Shown here: piece after piece, positions 38,514 to 47,295 of the stretch
Layout of the letters: each line of letters starts with the position of its first letter
Numbering within the stretch: position 1 is the first letter of the stretch
Assembly (NCBI RefSeq): GCF_900104475.1
Contig: NZ_FNJR01000002.1
Location: forward strand, 428,448-492,447
Direction of reading: 5' to 3'
Source of the DNA: Actinopolyspora xinjiangensis
Lineage (GTDB): Bacteria; Actinomycetota; Actinomycetes; Mycobacteriales; Pseudonocardiaceae
DNA length: 64,000 bases
The notes under the pieces: generated by a model
Databases searched by the model: none
What the model saw: the letters and a program-made list of their open reading frames with translations, nothing else
Told to the model about the DNA's origin: nothing
Translations under genes and position numbers: made by a program

Positions 38514-39494
38514 CTAGAGCTCCAACCGCCGCAGCGTTCGCCACACCGGCCACCAGGCCTCGCGCTGTCGCACCCTCCGGGCACGTGCCCGTTCGGCCAG
38601 GCGCCCCGCCACGAACACCGCTTCGGGGTCCGAAGCCATCGTGGGTTCCGAACCGTGCTCATCGTGGTGGGTCAGATACCGCAGCCACTCCTCGGTCACC
38701 ACGGCGTCCTGGTGCGCTCCGAGCACGTCCTGCAACTTCTCGGCGGCGTCGAGCACCTCCCGAACCGCTCCGTCGAACACCGGCACCGCCAGTTCCGCGC
38801 AGTAGCGAAGCCGCTTGGTCTCGATCCGCAGCGCGTGCAGCCCCTCGTCCCGAGGCGGGTCGTCGAGCCGCCGGACGGCGCGTTCGACCTTGCCGAGCCG
38901 GTTCCGAACCAGTTCGTACAGCGCCTCGTTCCCCGAGGGCGGATCGGCGGAGGATGGCAAACCGTCGGCGACCGCTTCGCCCAGCGAGCGCAGCAACCGT
39001 TGGTAACGATCGCCGCGCATCATCTCCAGCAGCTCGGCACGGGCCGACTCGCGCCGCCGCGCCAACTCGTCGAGCAGCCGGGCGGCCGGTTCCCGTTCGG
39101 CCCTGTCGAGTTCCTCGTGCCGCTCGCGCAACTCGGCCAGCTGGACGTCCAGGTCCCGAACCGGTCCCAGGCCGCGCCCCAGCCACCCGAGCTCGGATCG
39201 CAGCTCTCGGCACCAGCCCGGTTGCAGCCAGGAACGCCCGGCCTTGAGCACGGCGCGCATCCTGCGAACCGACACCCGCATCCGGTGCAGGTCCTCGGGA
39301 TCCGCCCCGGAACGCGTCCCGGCCTCGTGCGCCAGCAGCACCCGCGTCCGGGCGTCCAGTGCCGCGCGGACGTGCTCGACGACCGACGCGCCGTGCGCGG
39401 CGCGCACCGGCTCGGCGGGCAGACCGATGTCGACCGGATCGGCCCCCGGCGAGGTCCGGTCGCGCGCCGCGTCCCGAGCGTCGGTCGAGGACAT
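38514..39494 (-). CDS. CHAD domain protein
   Basis: 326 residues, almost wholly helical. The CHAD repeats carry basic and His residues for binding polyphosphate: EDLHRMRVSVRRMRAVLKAG (about 67-86) and EGLHALRIETKRLRYCAELA (about 217-236). KLQDVLGAHQDAVV is another CHAD mark. CHAD proteins bind polyphosphate and may target its granules; no CYTH triphosphatase domain is fused here. Start ATG 39494 follows a TATCAT hexamer, without ribosome-binding site. Convergent with dapC. Confidence 0.88.
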   Translation of the reverse strand: MSSTDARDAARDRTSPGADPVDIGLPAEPVRAAHGASVVEHVRAALDARTRVLLAHEAGTRSGADPEDLHRMRVSVRRMRAVLKAGRSWLQPGWCRELRSELGWLGRGLGPVRDLDVQLAELRERHEELDRAEREPAARLLDELARRRESARAELLEMMRGDRYQRLLRSLGEAVADGLPSSADPPSGNEALYELVRNRLGKVERAVRRLDDPPRDEGLHALRIETKRLRYCAELAVPVFDGAVREVLDAAEKLQDVLGAHQDAVVTEEWLRYLTHHDEHGSEPTMASDPEAVFVAGRLAERARARRVRQREAWWPVWRTLRRLEL

Positions 39495-39500
39495 GCCGCC

Positions 39501-39506
39501 ATGATA
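39501..39506 (-). promoter_or_regulatory. Candidate -10 box of a leaderless transcript (CHAD gene)
   Basis: On the minus strand TATCAT ends 6 nt before the ATG at 39494; the spacer is GGCGGC. The GGCGGC could be a weak ribosome-binding site, so the leaderless reading is tentative. Confidence 0.4.
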
Positions 39507-39586
39507 GTGCCGACCAGAGCTTTCCGGCCCGGTTTCCGGGGCGTGTTCGCCGCGATCTCCGGACCGGTGTGCGGCCCGGCTGCGGG

Positions 39587-40576
39587 TCAGTCGTTGGCGT
39601 GCAGCGCGGCGTTCAGCTCCACCTTGCCGCCGGTCCGGGCCACCACCTCGACGGCACCGGTGTTGGAGTTCCGCCGGAACAGCAGCCCGTTCGCGCCGGA
39701 CAGCTCGGCGGCCTTGGTCAGCTTGCCGTCCTCCAGGGTGACCTTCGTGCCCGCCGTGAGGTACAGGCCGGCCTCCACGACGCAGTCGTCGCCCAGCGAG
39801 ATGCCGCAGCCGCCGTTGGCGCCGATCAGGCAGCGCTCGCCGACGGAGATCACCTCACGACCACCGCCGGACAGCGTGCCCATGATCGAGGCGCCGCCTC
39901 CGATGTCCGAGCCGTCACCGACGACCACGCCAGCCGAGATGCGCCCCTCCACCATGGAGGCCCCCAGCGTGCCGGCGTTGAAGTTCACGAACCCCTCGTG
40001 CATCACGGTGGTGCCGCTGGCCAGGTGCGCCCCCAGTCGAACCCGGTCGGCATCGCCGATACGCACTCCCGAAGGGATGACGTAGTCCACCATCCGGGGG
40101 AACTTGTCGATGCTGTAGACCGTCACCTCGCCGCGCGAGCGCAGCCGCAGCCTGGCGGCCTCGAAGCCCTCCACCGGGCAGGGGCCGTGGTTGGTCCAGA
40201 CCGTGTTGGACAGCAGGCCGAACATGCCCTCCAGGCTCTGCCCGTGCGGACGTACCAGTCGGTGGGAGAGCAGGTGCAGCCGCAGGTAGAGGTCGTGAGT
40301 GTCGGCCGGTGCGTCCGCGAGTTTCGCGATGCCGGTGCGCACGGCGACCACCTCCACGCCGCGTGCGTCGTCGCGGCCGAGCAGTTCCGCGCCGGACTCC
40401 CCCAGCGCCTCGGTGGCCTCGGCGGCGGTCAACCGGCTGCTGCCGACCTGATCGGGCTCACCCAGACGGACCGTCGGGAACCAGGTGTCGAGCACGGTCC
40501 CGTCGTCGGTGATCGTGGCGATTCCCACTCCGTGGGCGCCGGTGACCTGCGGATCGGGAGCGGTTGGGCTGCTCAT
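39587..40576 (-). CDS. dapD: 2,3,4,5-tetrahydropyridine-2,6-dicarboxylate N-succinyltransferase
   Basis: 329 residues, the long actinobacterial DapD form. ATG at 40576 with TTGGAGAACG upstream. Left-handed beta-helix hexapeptide repeats in the C-terminal half: [37 protein letters not shown] and [20 protein letters not shown]. Succinyl-CoA-dependent step of the DAP pathway. Divergent from dapE with a 139-base space, the arrangement known from mycobacteria (Rv1201c-Rv1202). Confidence 0.93.
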   Translation of the reverse strand: MSSPTAPDPQVTGAHGVGIATITDDGTVLDTWFPTVRLGEPDQVGSSRLTAAEATEALGESGAELLGRDDARGVEVVAVRTGIAKLADAPADTHDLYLRLHLLSHRLVRPHGQSLEGMFGLLSNTVWTNHGPCPVEGFEAARLRLRSRGEVTVYSIDKFPRMVDYVIPSGVRIGDADRVRLGAHLASGTTVMHEGFVNFNAGTLGASMVEGRISAGVVVGDGSDIGGGASIMGTLSGGGREVISVGERCLIGANGGCGISLGDDCVVEAGLYLTAGTKVTLEDGKLTKAAELSGANGLLFRRNSNTGAVEVVARTGGKVELNAALHAND

Positions 40577-40702
40577 CGTTCTCCAATCGGCTTTGAACTC
40601 GGCATTCGAGCCGAGCGAAGAGACTTCCCGGCGTTCGTACGGGCCGCGGCCGGGCCGTGAAAAACGGTAGTCGCCGCGGCCGCACCGGTGTGCGCCGGGC
40701 GG

Positions 40703-40708
40703 TAGGCT
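40703..40708 (+). promoter_or_regulatory. Candidate -10 box of a leaderless transcript (dapE)
   Basis: TAGGCT ends 7 nt before the GTG of dapE at 40716. There is no ribosome-binding site in GCGTGGC. This is a typical leaderless actinobacterial arrangement. Confidence 0.5.
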
Positions 40709-40715
40709 GCGTGGC

Positions 40716-41807
40716 GTGACGCCGCGATTGGATCTCACAGCCGACCCGGTCGAACTCACCGCCGCGCTGGTGGACGTCCCGAGCGTTTCCGGCTCGGAGG
40801 CCGAGCTGGCCGACGCCGTCGAAGGGGCGCTGCGTTCGCAGACGCCCGGGTTGGAAGTGGTGCGCAGCGGAAACGCCGTGCTGGCCCGCACCGGTCTCGG
40901 GTTGGCGTCCCGGGTGGTGCTGGCGGGCCACCTGGACACCGTTCCCGTCAACGACAACCTCCCGCTGCGCCGTTCCGGCAGCGGGGACGGGGAAGTGCTG
41001 CACGGCTGCGGAACGGTGGACATGAAGGGCGGGGACGCGGTGATGCTGCACCTCGCCGCCACACTCGACCGGCCACGACACGACCTGACCTTCGTGTTCT
41101 ACGACTGCGAGGAGGTCTCCGCCGACCGCAACGGCCTCAACCGCGTCGAGAGCGAGCTTCCCGAATGGATGGACGGTCAGCTCGCCGTGGTGTGCGAACC
41201 CTCCGACGCGGCCGTCGAGGCGGGGTGTCAGGGCACCCTCCGTGTCGAGGTGCGTACCCGCGGCGTCCGGGCTCACTCGGCGCGTGCCTGGATGGGCGAC
41301 AACGCGATCCACGCGGCCGAGCCCGTGCTGCGCAGGCTCGCCGAGTACACCCCGCGTCGGCCCGAGGTCGACGGACTGCGTTTCCACGAGGGGCTGCAGG
41401 CGGTCGGCATCAGCGGTGGTGTCGCGGGCAACGTCGTACCGGACGAGTGCGTGGTCACCGTGAACCACCGCTTCGCCCCGGACACCTCGCTGGACGAGGC
41501 CGAGCGGCGGGTGCGGGAGCTCTTCGACGGCTTCGAGGTGACCGTGGTCGACGCGGCGCGGGCCGCGCACCCGGGGCTGGCCGAGGAGACGACGAGCGAA
41601 CTCGTGCGGGCCTCGGGGACTTCCCCGGTCGCCAAGTTGGGGTGGACCGACGTGGCGCGGTTCGCCGCTCGGGGGATGCCCGCGGTGAACTTCGGCCCCG
41701 GCTCGCCGACGCTGGCCCACACCCAGCAGGAGAACGTGGCGGCCGCCGACATCCGGCACTGCGCCGAGGTGCTGCGGCGGGCGCTGGGCGCCGACGAGCG
41801 GGGCTGA
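40716..41807 (+). CDS. dapE: Succinyl-diaminopimelate desuccinylase
   Basis: 363 residues. Di-zinc M20 peptidase fold: [11 protein letters not shown] (first His/Asp), [17 protein letters not shown] (bridging Asp), [12 protein letters not shown] (catalytic Glu pair) and a C-terminal [16 protein letters not shown]is. The dimerisation domain lies about 175-285 with [20 protein letters not shown]. Forms LL-DAP in lysine/peptidoglycan synthesis. Stop is 12 nt from the end of the convergent SPFH gene. Confidence 0.93.
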   Translation: MTPRLDLTADPVELTAALVDVPSVSGSEAELADAVEGALRSQTPGLEVVRSGNAVLARTGLGLASRVVLAGHLDTVPVNDNLPLRRSGSGDGEVLHGCGTVDMKGGDAVMLHLAATLDRPRHDLTFVFYDCEEVSADRNGLNRVESELPEWMDGQLAVVCEPSDAAVEAGCQGTLRVEVRTRGVRAHSARAWMGDNAIHAAEPVLRRLAEYTPRRPEVDGLRFHEGLQAVGISGGVAGNVVPDECVVTVNHRFAPDTSLDEAERRVRELFDGFEVTVVDAARAAHPGLAEETTSELVRASGTSPVAKLGWTDVARFAARGMPAVNFGPGSPTLAHTQQENVAAADIRHCAEVLRRALGADERG

Positions 41808-41819
41808 ATCGGCGGGCGC

Positions 41820-42818
41820 TCAGGTGGGGCCGGAACGCGCCGTCTCCGGTCGCTCCCCGTGCCGCTGGGACTGCTCCGGGACGGGCGAGGGGGCGGCCTC
41901 CGATCCGGGGGCCTCGCCCCGGCCGACGGCGCCCGCTCCGGTTTCCTCCGGCAGTTCGTGAGGCCCGGTGGCGGCCGGGGTCGGTTGTTCGGCGCTCTCG
42001 GAGAGGTCGGCTCCGGCGCCTTCTTCCGCCGAGGTGTCCGTGGCCGCTTCGCCCTCCCCGGCCGAGCCCTCGCCGGTGTGGTCCACGAAGCGCAGCAGCT
42101 CGACCGGGAAGGGAAGCACGAGGGTGGAGTTCTTCTCGGCGGCGACCTCGACGACGGTCTCCAGCAGTCGCAGTTGCAGCGCCGCCGGGGTCCGCTCCAT
42201 CACCGAAGCGGCCTCCGAGAGCTTCCGGGACGCCCGGAACTCGCCGTCGGCGGAGATGATCCGCGAACGCCGCTCCCGTTCCGCCTCGGCCTGGCGCGCG
42301 ATCGAACGCTTCATCGCCTCGGGCAGCGAGACGTCCTTGATCTCCACCCTGTCGATGTGCACTCCCCAGTTCAACGCGGGACTGTCGATCATCACCTCCA
42401 GTCCCTGGTTGAGCTTCTCCCGGTCCGACAGCAGGTCGTCCAGGTCGCTCTTGCCGATGATCGAACGCAGTGACGCCTGGGCCACCTGCCCCATGGCGAA
42501 CAGGTAGTCCTCCACGTTGATGACCGCTCGGGTCGGGTCGGTGACGTTGAAGTAGACGACCGCGTCCACCCGCACCGTCACGTTGTCCCTGGTTATGCCC
42601 TCCTGAGCTGGTACCGGCATCGTGATGATCTGCATGTTGACCTTGCGCAGCCGATCGACCGCGGGAACTATCGCCGTCAGTCCCGGCTGCCTGACGTCGC
42701 GTCGCAGCCGGCCGAAGCGCAGCACCACACCTCGTTCGTACTGCCTGATGATCCGCACACTGGAGGCCGCGAGGAGCGCGAGAACGACCAGCACGCCGAT
42801 GAGTACTTCGATGATCAT
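41820..42818 (-). CDS. SPFH/band 7 membrane protein (slipin type)
   Basis: 332 residues. ATG at 42818 with GGGAG upstream. One N-terminal membrane segment (MIIEVLIGVLVVLALLAASS), then the SPFH domain: RQYERGVVLRFGRLRRDVRQ, DNVTVRVDAVVYFNVTDPTR and INVEDYLFAMGQVAQASLRS. A coiled helix AIARQAEAERERRSRII-like (about 195-225) precedes a disordered, Glu/Ala/Pro-rich acidic tail of about 80 residues. Scaffold of membrane microdomains; an NfeD partner is not seen nearby. The acidic tail is longer than in bacterial slipins I recall. Confidence 0.88.
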   Translation of the reverse strand: MIIEVLIGVLVVLALLAASSVRIIRQYERGVVLRFGRLRRDVRQPGLTAIVPAVDRLRKVNMQIITMPVPAQEGITRDNVTVRVDAVVYFNVTDPTRAVINVEDYLFAMGQVAQASLRSIIGKSDLDDLLSDREKLNQGLEVMIDSPALNWGVHIDRVEIKDVSLPEAMKRSIARQAEAERERRSRIISADGEFRASRKLSEAASVMERTPAALQLRLLETVVEVAAEKNSTLVLPFPVELLRFVDHTGEGSAGEGEAATDTSAEEGAGADLSESAEQPTPAATGPHELPEETGAGAVGRGEAPGSEAAPSPVPEQSQRHGERPETARSGPT

Positions 42819-43210
42819 GTCCGACTCCCGCAGAGGCGGTTCTGGTTCCCCGCTCCGGCCGGTGCGCACGGTCGGCGAGTCGGCCCGCCCACGTGAACGG
42901 GGACCGGCCGCCGGGAGCGGGGGGCGGTCTCGGAGTCCTCCCCTACCGGTTCGTGCCGAGCCGTGACGGCGGCCCCTCGTTCGGGGCATTCGAGCCGGTG
43001 ATCGCTGGGGCGGTGCTCCGCCGCGAGCGAACTCGTGGGAACCGCACCCGTGCGGTGGGGCCACGGCTCGCCTGCCATGGATGTTACCCCGGTCACGTCC
43101 TCGTGGTGGGGTGACTTTCGGTCGGGCGGCCCAGTGGGTTGGGCCGATCGACCGTCATCCGTCCCGGGGACATCATCTCGGGTTCACGGGGAGTGCATAA
43201 GCTCGGTGCC
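42819..43210. other. Divergent promoter region, 392 bases
   Basis: No gene supported. CCGCACCCGTGCGG near 43036-43060 is a small hairpin, and GTTACCCC with GGGGTGAC (within 43083-43122) an imperfect larger one. The right end carries the TAAGCT box of the LOG gene. Promoter of the SPFH gene not identified. Confidence 0.4.
43198..43203 (+). promoter_or_regulatory. Candidate -10 box of a leaderless transcript (first LOG gene)
   Basis: TAAGCT ends 7 nt before the ATG at 43211 with CGGTGCC between; no ribosome-binding site there. Confidence 0.45.
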
Positions 43211-44062
43211 ATGACGATCGACGGTCAGCGACACCACGGCCCGGAAGGCAACGGAGCCCAGCACGCCGACGACGGCGAGCAGCAACCGGTGGGGGAGGTC
43301 CTCGGGGGTGACGGGGAGTACCCGCACGAGAAGCAGCGTGGTCCGGTGGTGCTGCGTCGATCCCGGATGGGGGAGCCGACCACCACCGACCAGCGACTGC
43401 TCGACTCCCGGGGACCGGCCGACTGGGTGCACACCGATCCGTGGCGGGTGATGCGGATCCAGGCCGAGTTCGTCGAGGGGTTCGGCGCGTTGGCGGAGGT
43501 GCCCCGCGCCACGACCGTGTTCGGCTCCGCCCGTACCCCCAGGGAGCACGAGGAGTACCAGCAGGGCGTCCGGTTGGGATCGGCCCTGGCGGGCACCGGA
43601 TCGGCGGTGATCACCGGTGGCGGTCCCGGCACCATGGAGGCGGTCAACCGAGGGGCCTCCGAGGCGGGTGGGCTGTCCATCGGGCTGGGGATCGAGCTCC
43701 CCTTCGAACAGGGACTGAACCCGTGGGTCGACCTCGGGGTCAACTTTCGGTACTTCTTCACGCGCAAGACCATGTTCGTCAAGTACGCCCAGGCCTTTGT
43801 GTGCCTGCCCGGCGGATTCGGGACCATGGACGAGCTCTTCGAGTCGTTGACCCTGGTGCAGACCAAGAAGGTCACCAAGTTCCCCGTGGTGATGTTCGGA
43901 CGTTCCTACTGGCAGGGCCTCTACGACTGGATCCGCGACACCATGCGTTCCAGCGGTAAGATCGGTGATCAGGAATTGGGGTTGTTGCACCTGACCGACG
44001 ACGTCGAGGACGCGGTACGGGTGGTCGAGGAGGCCTACGCGGCCTGGGACGCGACCCACTGA
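43211..44062 (+). CDS. LOG family protein (TIGR00730-type)
   Basis: 283 residues. The LOG fold covers about 85-280: TTVFGSARTPREHEEYQQGV, VITGGGPGTMEAVNRGASEA and the catalytic-site CLPGGFGTMDELFESLTLVQ. LOG enzymes release cytokinin bases from nucleoside monophosphates (phosphoribohydrolases); in bacteria the physiological substrate is often unclear. The first 80 residues are polar, low-complexity, and longer than in single-domain homologues. An ATG at 43211 fits a TAAGCT box. First of two adjacent LOG genes. Confidence 0.88.
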   Translation: MTIDGQRHHGPEGNGAQHADDGEQQPVGEVLGGDGEYPHEKQRGPVVLRRSRMGEPTTTDQRLLDSRGPADWVHTDPWRVMRIQAEFVEGFGALAEVPRATTVFGSARTPREHEEYQQGVRLGSALAGTGSAVITGGGPGTMEAVNRGASEAGGLSIGLGIELPFEQGLNPWVDLGVNFRYFFTRKTMFVKYAQAFVCLPGGFGTMDELFESLTLVQTKKVTKFPVVMFGRSYWQGLYDWIRDTMRSSGKIGDQELGLLHLTDDVEDAVRVVEEAYAAWDATH

Positions 44063-44233
44063 CCCGGCTCCTCACCGGGCGCTCGTCGGCCGCTCACCGG
44101 GCGGGACCGCGCGCAGGTTCCCGTCCCGGCCGCGGCACCGGGTGGTGACCACGTCGAGTCGGAGTCCCGGCGGGGCTCCCCGAAGAGCTCGCCGTGCCGG
44201 AGTTCGCGGCGGTACGAGTTGTGCGGAGGCAGG

Positions 44234-44806
44234 ATGACAAAGCATGACGAGGAGCAGTGGGAAGCCGGACGGGTCACCGTGTGCGTCTACTGCGCGTCGC
44301 GTCCGGTTCCGGAACGGTACGTCCGGCTCGCCGGAGAGGTGGGCGCGGGGATCGCCGAACGCGGTTGGCGACTGGTCTCCGGTGGTGGCCGGGTGTCGAT
44401 GATGGGTGAGGTCGCCCGGGCCGCCCGCGCGGGCGGGGCCCGTACCGTCGGTGTGATCCCCCGCGAACTGGTCGACCGGGAGGTGGCCGACACCGAGGCC
44501 GACGAGCTGTTGGTGGTGGACACGATGCGGGAGCGCAAGGGCCTCATGGACGCGCACGCCACGGCCTTCCTCGCGTTGCCGGGCGGGATAGGTACCTGCG
44601 AGGAGCTGTTCGAGGTGTGGACCTCGCGCTACATCGGCATGCACACCAAGCCCGTGGTGCTGTTGGACCCCGACGGGCACTACCGCCCGCTGCTCGACTG
44701 GAGCCGCGACCTCGTGGCGTCCGGATTCGCCTCCCAGGGGTCGTTGGACGCGCTGACGGTGGTCGAGGACGTGGAGTCGGCGCTGCGGGCCTGCGTGCCG
44801 GGGTGA
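44234..44806 (+). CDS. LOG family protein (Rv1205-like)
   Basis: 190 residues, typical of short LOG proteins. ATG at 44234 with GCGGAGGCAGG upstream; an in-frame TTG/GTG slightly earlier is less likely. VCVYCASRPVPERYVRLAGE, VSGGGRVSMMGEVARAARAG and FLALPGGIGTCEELFEVWTS are the nucleotide-binding and catalytic PGGxGTxxE parts. Rv1205 in M. tuberculosis, the recognised cytokinin-producing LOG, has the same setting before tag/DUF3117. Cytoplasmic. Confidence 0.88.
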   Translation: MTKHDEEQWEAGRVTVCVYCASRPVPERYVRLAGEVGAGIAERGWRLVSGGGRVSMMGEVARAARAGGARTVGVIPRELVDREVADTEADELLVVDTMRERKGLMDAHATAFLALPGGIGTCEELFEVWTSRYIGMHTKPVVLLDPDGHYRPLLDWSRDLVASGFASQGSLDALTVVEDVESALRACVPG

Positions 44807-44864
44807 CGTTCTCCCCGGCCGGGAGCGGAAACCCGCCGAGCATCGCCCGGTCGATCTCGTCCGC

Positions 44865-44900
44865 GCGCCGGGACCGGGGCGGACCCCGGCCCCCCGGCGC
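44865..44900. terminator. Strong bidirectional hairpin between convergent genes
   Basis: Outer arms GCGCCGGG (44865-44872) and CCCGGCGC (44893-44900) with inner arms CCGGGG (44874-44879) and CCCCGG (44884-44889), loop CGGA. It lies between the LOG gene and the end of the minus-strand cassette, where a shared terminator is expected. Confidence 0.65.
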
Positions 44901-44938
44901 TCGTCATCGGCCTGGGTTCGTGCGGATGCGGCGCCGGA

Positions 44939-45295
44939 TCAGAACAGGTTGCCGAGCAGTCCCGCGATCGAGGCCACCGAACCGACGGTTCCCAGCGTCT
45001 CCAGCAGTGGGCGCAGTCTGGACCATTTCCTCCGGACGCTCTCCCCGTCGGGGGAGGTCTCCTCCAACAGCTCGGCCATCTCGCTGGCCTGGTCGTACGC
45101 CCGCGCGCTGTTGACGTCGCCGTCGGAGTACCGCGACAGCGACTCGACCAACTCCGCTACGAGCTCGCGCAGCCGGTCGAGTTCTCCCCGCTGCCCGTCA
45201 CCCTGGGTTGTGTAGGCGCTCCCACCGGGAGCGAAGTTCTGCGGCCCGTGGAACGAGTTCCCCTCGAAGTTGAACGTCTGTCCACTCTCGGTCAA
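44939..45295 (-). CDS. Small helical protein with GPQNF-x-x-GGSA motif (cassette component)
   Basis: 118 residues. An Asn/Gly-rich start contains NSFHGPQNFAPGGSA (motif at 17-27), the same motif as at the C-terminus of the membrane protein encoded just upstream. The middle (35-95) is predicted helical and charged (LDRLRELVAELVESLSRYSD, SEMAELLEETSPDGE). The end is hydrophobic and glycine-rich (LGTVGSVASIAGLLGNLF), suggesting membrane insertion or docking. The ATG overlaps the membrane protein's stop by 4 nt. No family named with confidence; N-terminal motifs of this sort remind me of actinobacterial conflict-system adaptors. Function unknown. Confidence 0.7.
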   Translation of the reverse strand: MTESGQTFNFEGNSFHGPQNFAPGGSAYTTQGDGQRGELDRLRELVAELVESLSRYSDGDVNSARAYDQASEMAELLEETSPDGESVRRKWSRLRPLLETLGTVGSVASIAGLLGNLF

Positions 45296-47046
45296 TTGCT
45301 CTCCTTACGAACGCCGCCGGACGTAGCGTGGCGGTGAGGTGCGGAAACCGCCGAACCTCCCTCACCGAAGTTCTGCGGTCCGAGGAACTGCGAGTTGTTG
45401 AAGCTGTTGCTGGTGTTGTTGATGATCTGGGTGGTGTGCTGTTCCAGCCCCTCGGTGTCGAAACCGCGCTCGGAGAGGTGGTTGCGCACCGCGGAGAGGG
45501 TGCGTTCCTCCAGCAGGGTCATGTGACGCTGTCCGTCCAGGTCCTGGAACTCGTTGGCGCAGTGCTCCTCGGCGACCAGTTCCCGGATGCTTCGCACGTT
45601 CCGGTCGCGGCCGGGCAACGACTTCCCCGTAGTCGGATCGGTCGCCCTGTTCAGGTTCTTCGCCCGCCATACCAGGCTGCCCAGCAACTGGAGGAACTCC
45701 AGCAGCGTCGCCGCGACGACCTGCTTCCCGGACGGCCGCAGGAAACCCGCCAGCCGGTAGCGCTGTGCCATCGGGTACAGGCAGTAGGCGTTCCACTCCA
45801 GGTAGAGCGTGCGGTTGTCGCACCCGATGTTGAACATCGTGGAGATCAGCTGGTCGGAGTTCCAGCTCATCACGGAACTGTGCTGGAAGTGCCGGACCCA
45901 TTCGAAATCCTCGTCTATCAGTTGGTTCAACGTCTCCGCGTCGGTCCGGTCCACCGGCTGCCCGGTTTCGCTCGACAGCAGCGCCCGGGCGGTGTGCGTG
46001 TTCAGGTTCTCGCGCAGTCCCCTGGTGTTGACGACCACGAGCGGTCCCACGGTCAGCCCGCGCAGTCTCCTGCCCGGAGCGAGCAGGTCAGAGTCCCACA
46101 TCGACCGCAGCTCCTCGGTCACCGCGCTGTAGACCTCCCTGGGGCGCAGTACCGGTGGATCGGTTTCCTCCGAGCGGGTGCGCAGCACCAGCGGCAACGT
46201 CCAGGCGTTGACCTTCTCGCCGTACCCGACGAAGGCGTCCCATCCCGCGTGCGCCAGCACCGTGCGCTCGTCGCCTCGTTGGGCGACCGCCGCCAGCAGT
46301 CCCCCGTAGCGGTGCCGGACACCGCTGATCAGCGAGTTCGCCGTTCCCGCGACCAGCGGGTTGGTTCCGAGGGGAATACTGCCGCCGTGACTGGCCACCA
46401 GGTGCCTGGTGACCCACTTGTCCAGTAGCAGGATCGCGAGGATCGCCACGAGGCAGAGCACGAACAGCAGGACGGGGGCGAGCAGCGTGGTCCCGATGGA
46501 CGGGTGTGGGAACGTGTCGGGTTCCGAGTAGTAGGTGCTTCGCTCGGAGCTCAGTGATGCGGAGACTCGCGTGGTGAAGGACAGTGCCGCGAACGCGCCG
46601 CTGAGGAAGACACTGGTGATCAGCACTCCCAACGGGTGGGCTTGTTCCTCGTCGGTGCGCGCTTTCGGGGCTGGTCCGAGGAGTTGTCGACGTGCTCCGA
46701 AGGTCAGGGACCAGAACAGCCACAACGTGGCCAGACCGAGCAGGAACATCACCGTGTAGGGGAAGAGAGCGAGGCCGGCCAGTGCTGTCAGCACCAGCAA
46801 CAGGACGTCACGTATCCGGCGCTTGCGGCGGGCGGTGAGCGCCTGGGTGAGCACGTTCACCGCGTCGGTGCCCTGCGGTGGGGGGAGAGCCTCGCGCGGG
46901 GCGCTCGTGTAGTTGTCGATGAGGCGGTCGGCCAGCTCCGGTTTGAGGTGCACGGCGGCCACGAGGTGGCTGTCCACCTCTTGGTGGCGAGCCGGGTGTG
47001 ACCGCTCGTCGGTTCCTTCGCCGGGACCTTGCGGGGGTGGTTGCAT
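45292..47046 (-). CDS. Multi-pass membrane protein with C-terminal GPQNF-x-x-GGSA motif (cassette component)
   Basis: 584 residues, ATG at 47046 with GAGGTGATCG upstream. Four hydrophobic segments: about 80-98, 100-116, 139-158 and 186-208. A soluble cytoplasmic part follows with DAFVGYGEKVNAWTLPLVLR (about 270-289), a pattern I associate with uncharacterised actinobacterial membrane proteins. Residues 300-500 hold helices and HFQHSSVMSWNSDQLISTMF. The end, NNTSNSFNNSQFLGPQNFGE then GGSA (545-566), matches the N-terminal motif of the next gene's product. Divergent from a PadR gene. No function known. Confidence 0.7.
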   Translation of the reverse strand: MQPPPQGPGEGTDERSHPARHQEVDSHLVAAVHLKPELADRLIDNYTSAPREALPPPQGTDAVNVLTQALTARRKRRIRDVLLLVLTALAGLALFPYTVMFLLGLATLWLFWSLTFGARRQLLGPAPKARTDEEQAHPLGVLITSVFLSGAFAALSFTTRVSASLSSERSTYYSEPDTFPHPSIGTTLLAPVLLFVLCLVAILAILLLDKWVTRHLVASHGGSIPLGTNPLVAGTANSLISGVRHRYGGLLAAVAQRGDERTVLAHAGWDAFVGYGEKVNAWTLPLVLRTRSEETDPPVLRPREVYSAVTEELRSMWDSDLLAPGRRLRGLTVGPLVVVNTRGLRENLNTHTARALLSSETGQPVDRTDAETLNQLIDEDFEWVRHFQHSSVMSWNSDQLISTMFNIGCDNRTLYLEWNAYCLYPMAQRYRLAGFLRPSGKQVVAATLLEFLQLLGSLVWRAKNLNRATDPTTGKSLPGRDRNVRSIRELVAEEHCANEFQDLDGQRHMTLLEERTLSAVRNHLSERGFDTEGLEQHTTQIINNTSNSFNNSQFLGPQNFGEGGSAVSAPHRHATSGGVRKESN

Positions 47047-47281
47047 CGATCACCTCATCGCGAGGGGAGTCCGTACCTACGGGTTGATCTTCCACGTCGG
47101 TTCTCCCCGCCGGTGGCGGATCGCGTGTGACTCACTCGAACGGAGCAGAGTCGGGGGCGGTGCTCGGGCCGTGCCGGACGACGGACGAGTCCTTCTCCGG
47201 TGAGTGGGAGCAATGCCCCGGTGCGGTCACGGGACCTAAGTCTCTTGCGGGAAAGGCGGTGACAGTGTCCACCCGGGAACG

Positions 47282-47287
47282 TAGAGT
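47282..47287 (+). promoter_or_regulatory. Candidate -10 box of a leaderless transcript (PadR gene)
   Basis: TAGAGT ends 8 nt before the GTG at 47296; no ribosome-binding site in GGCTACCC. Tentative. Confidence 0.4.
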
Positions 47288-47295
47288 GGCTACCC

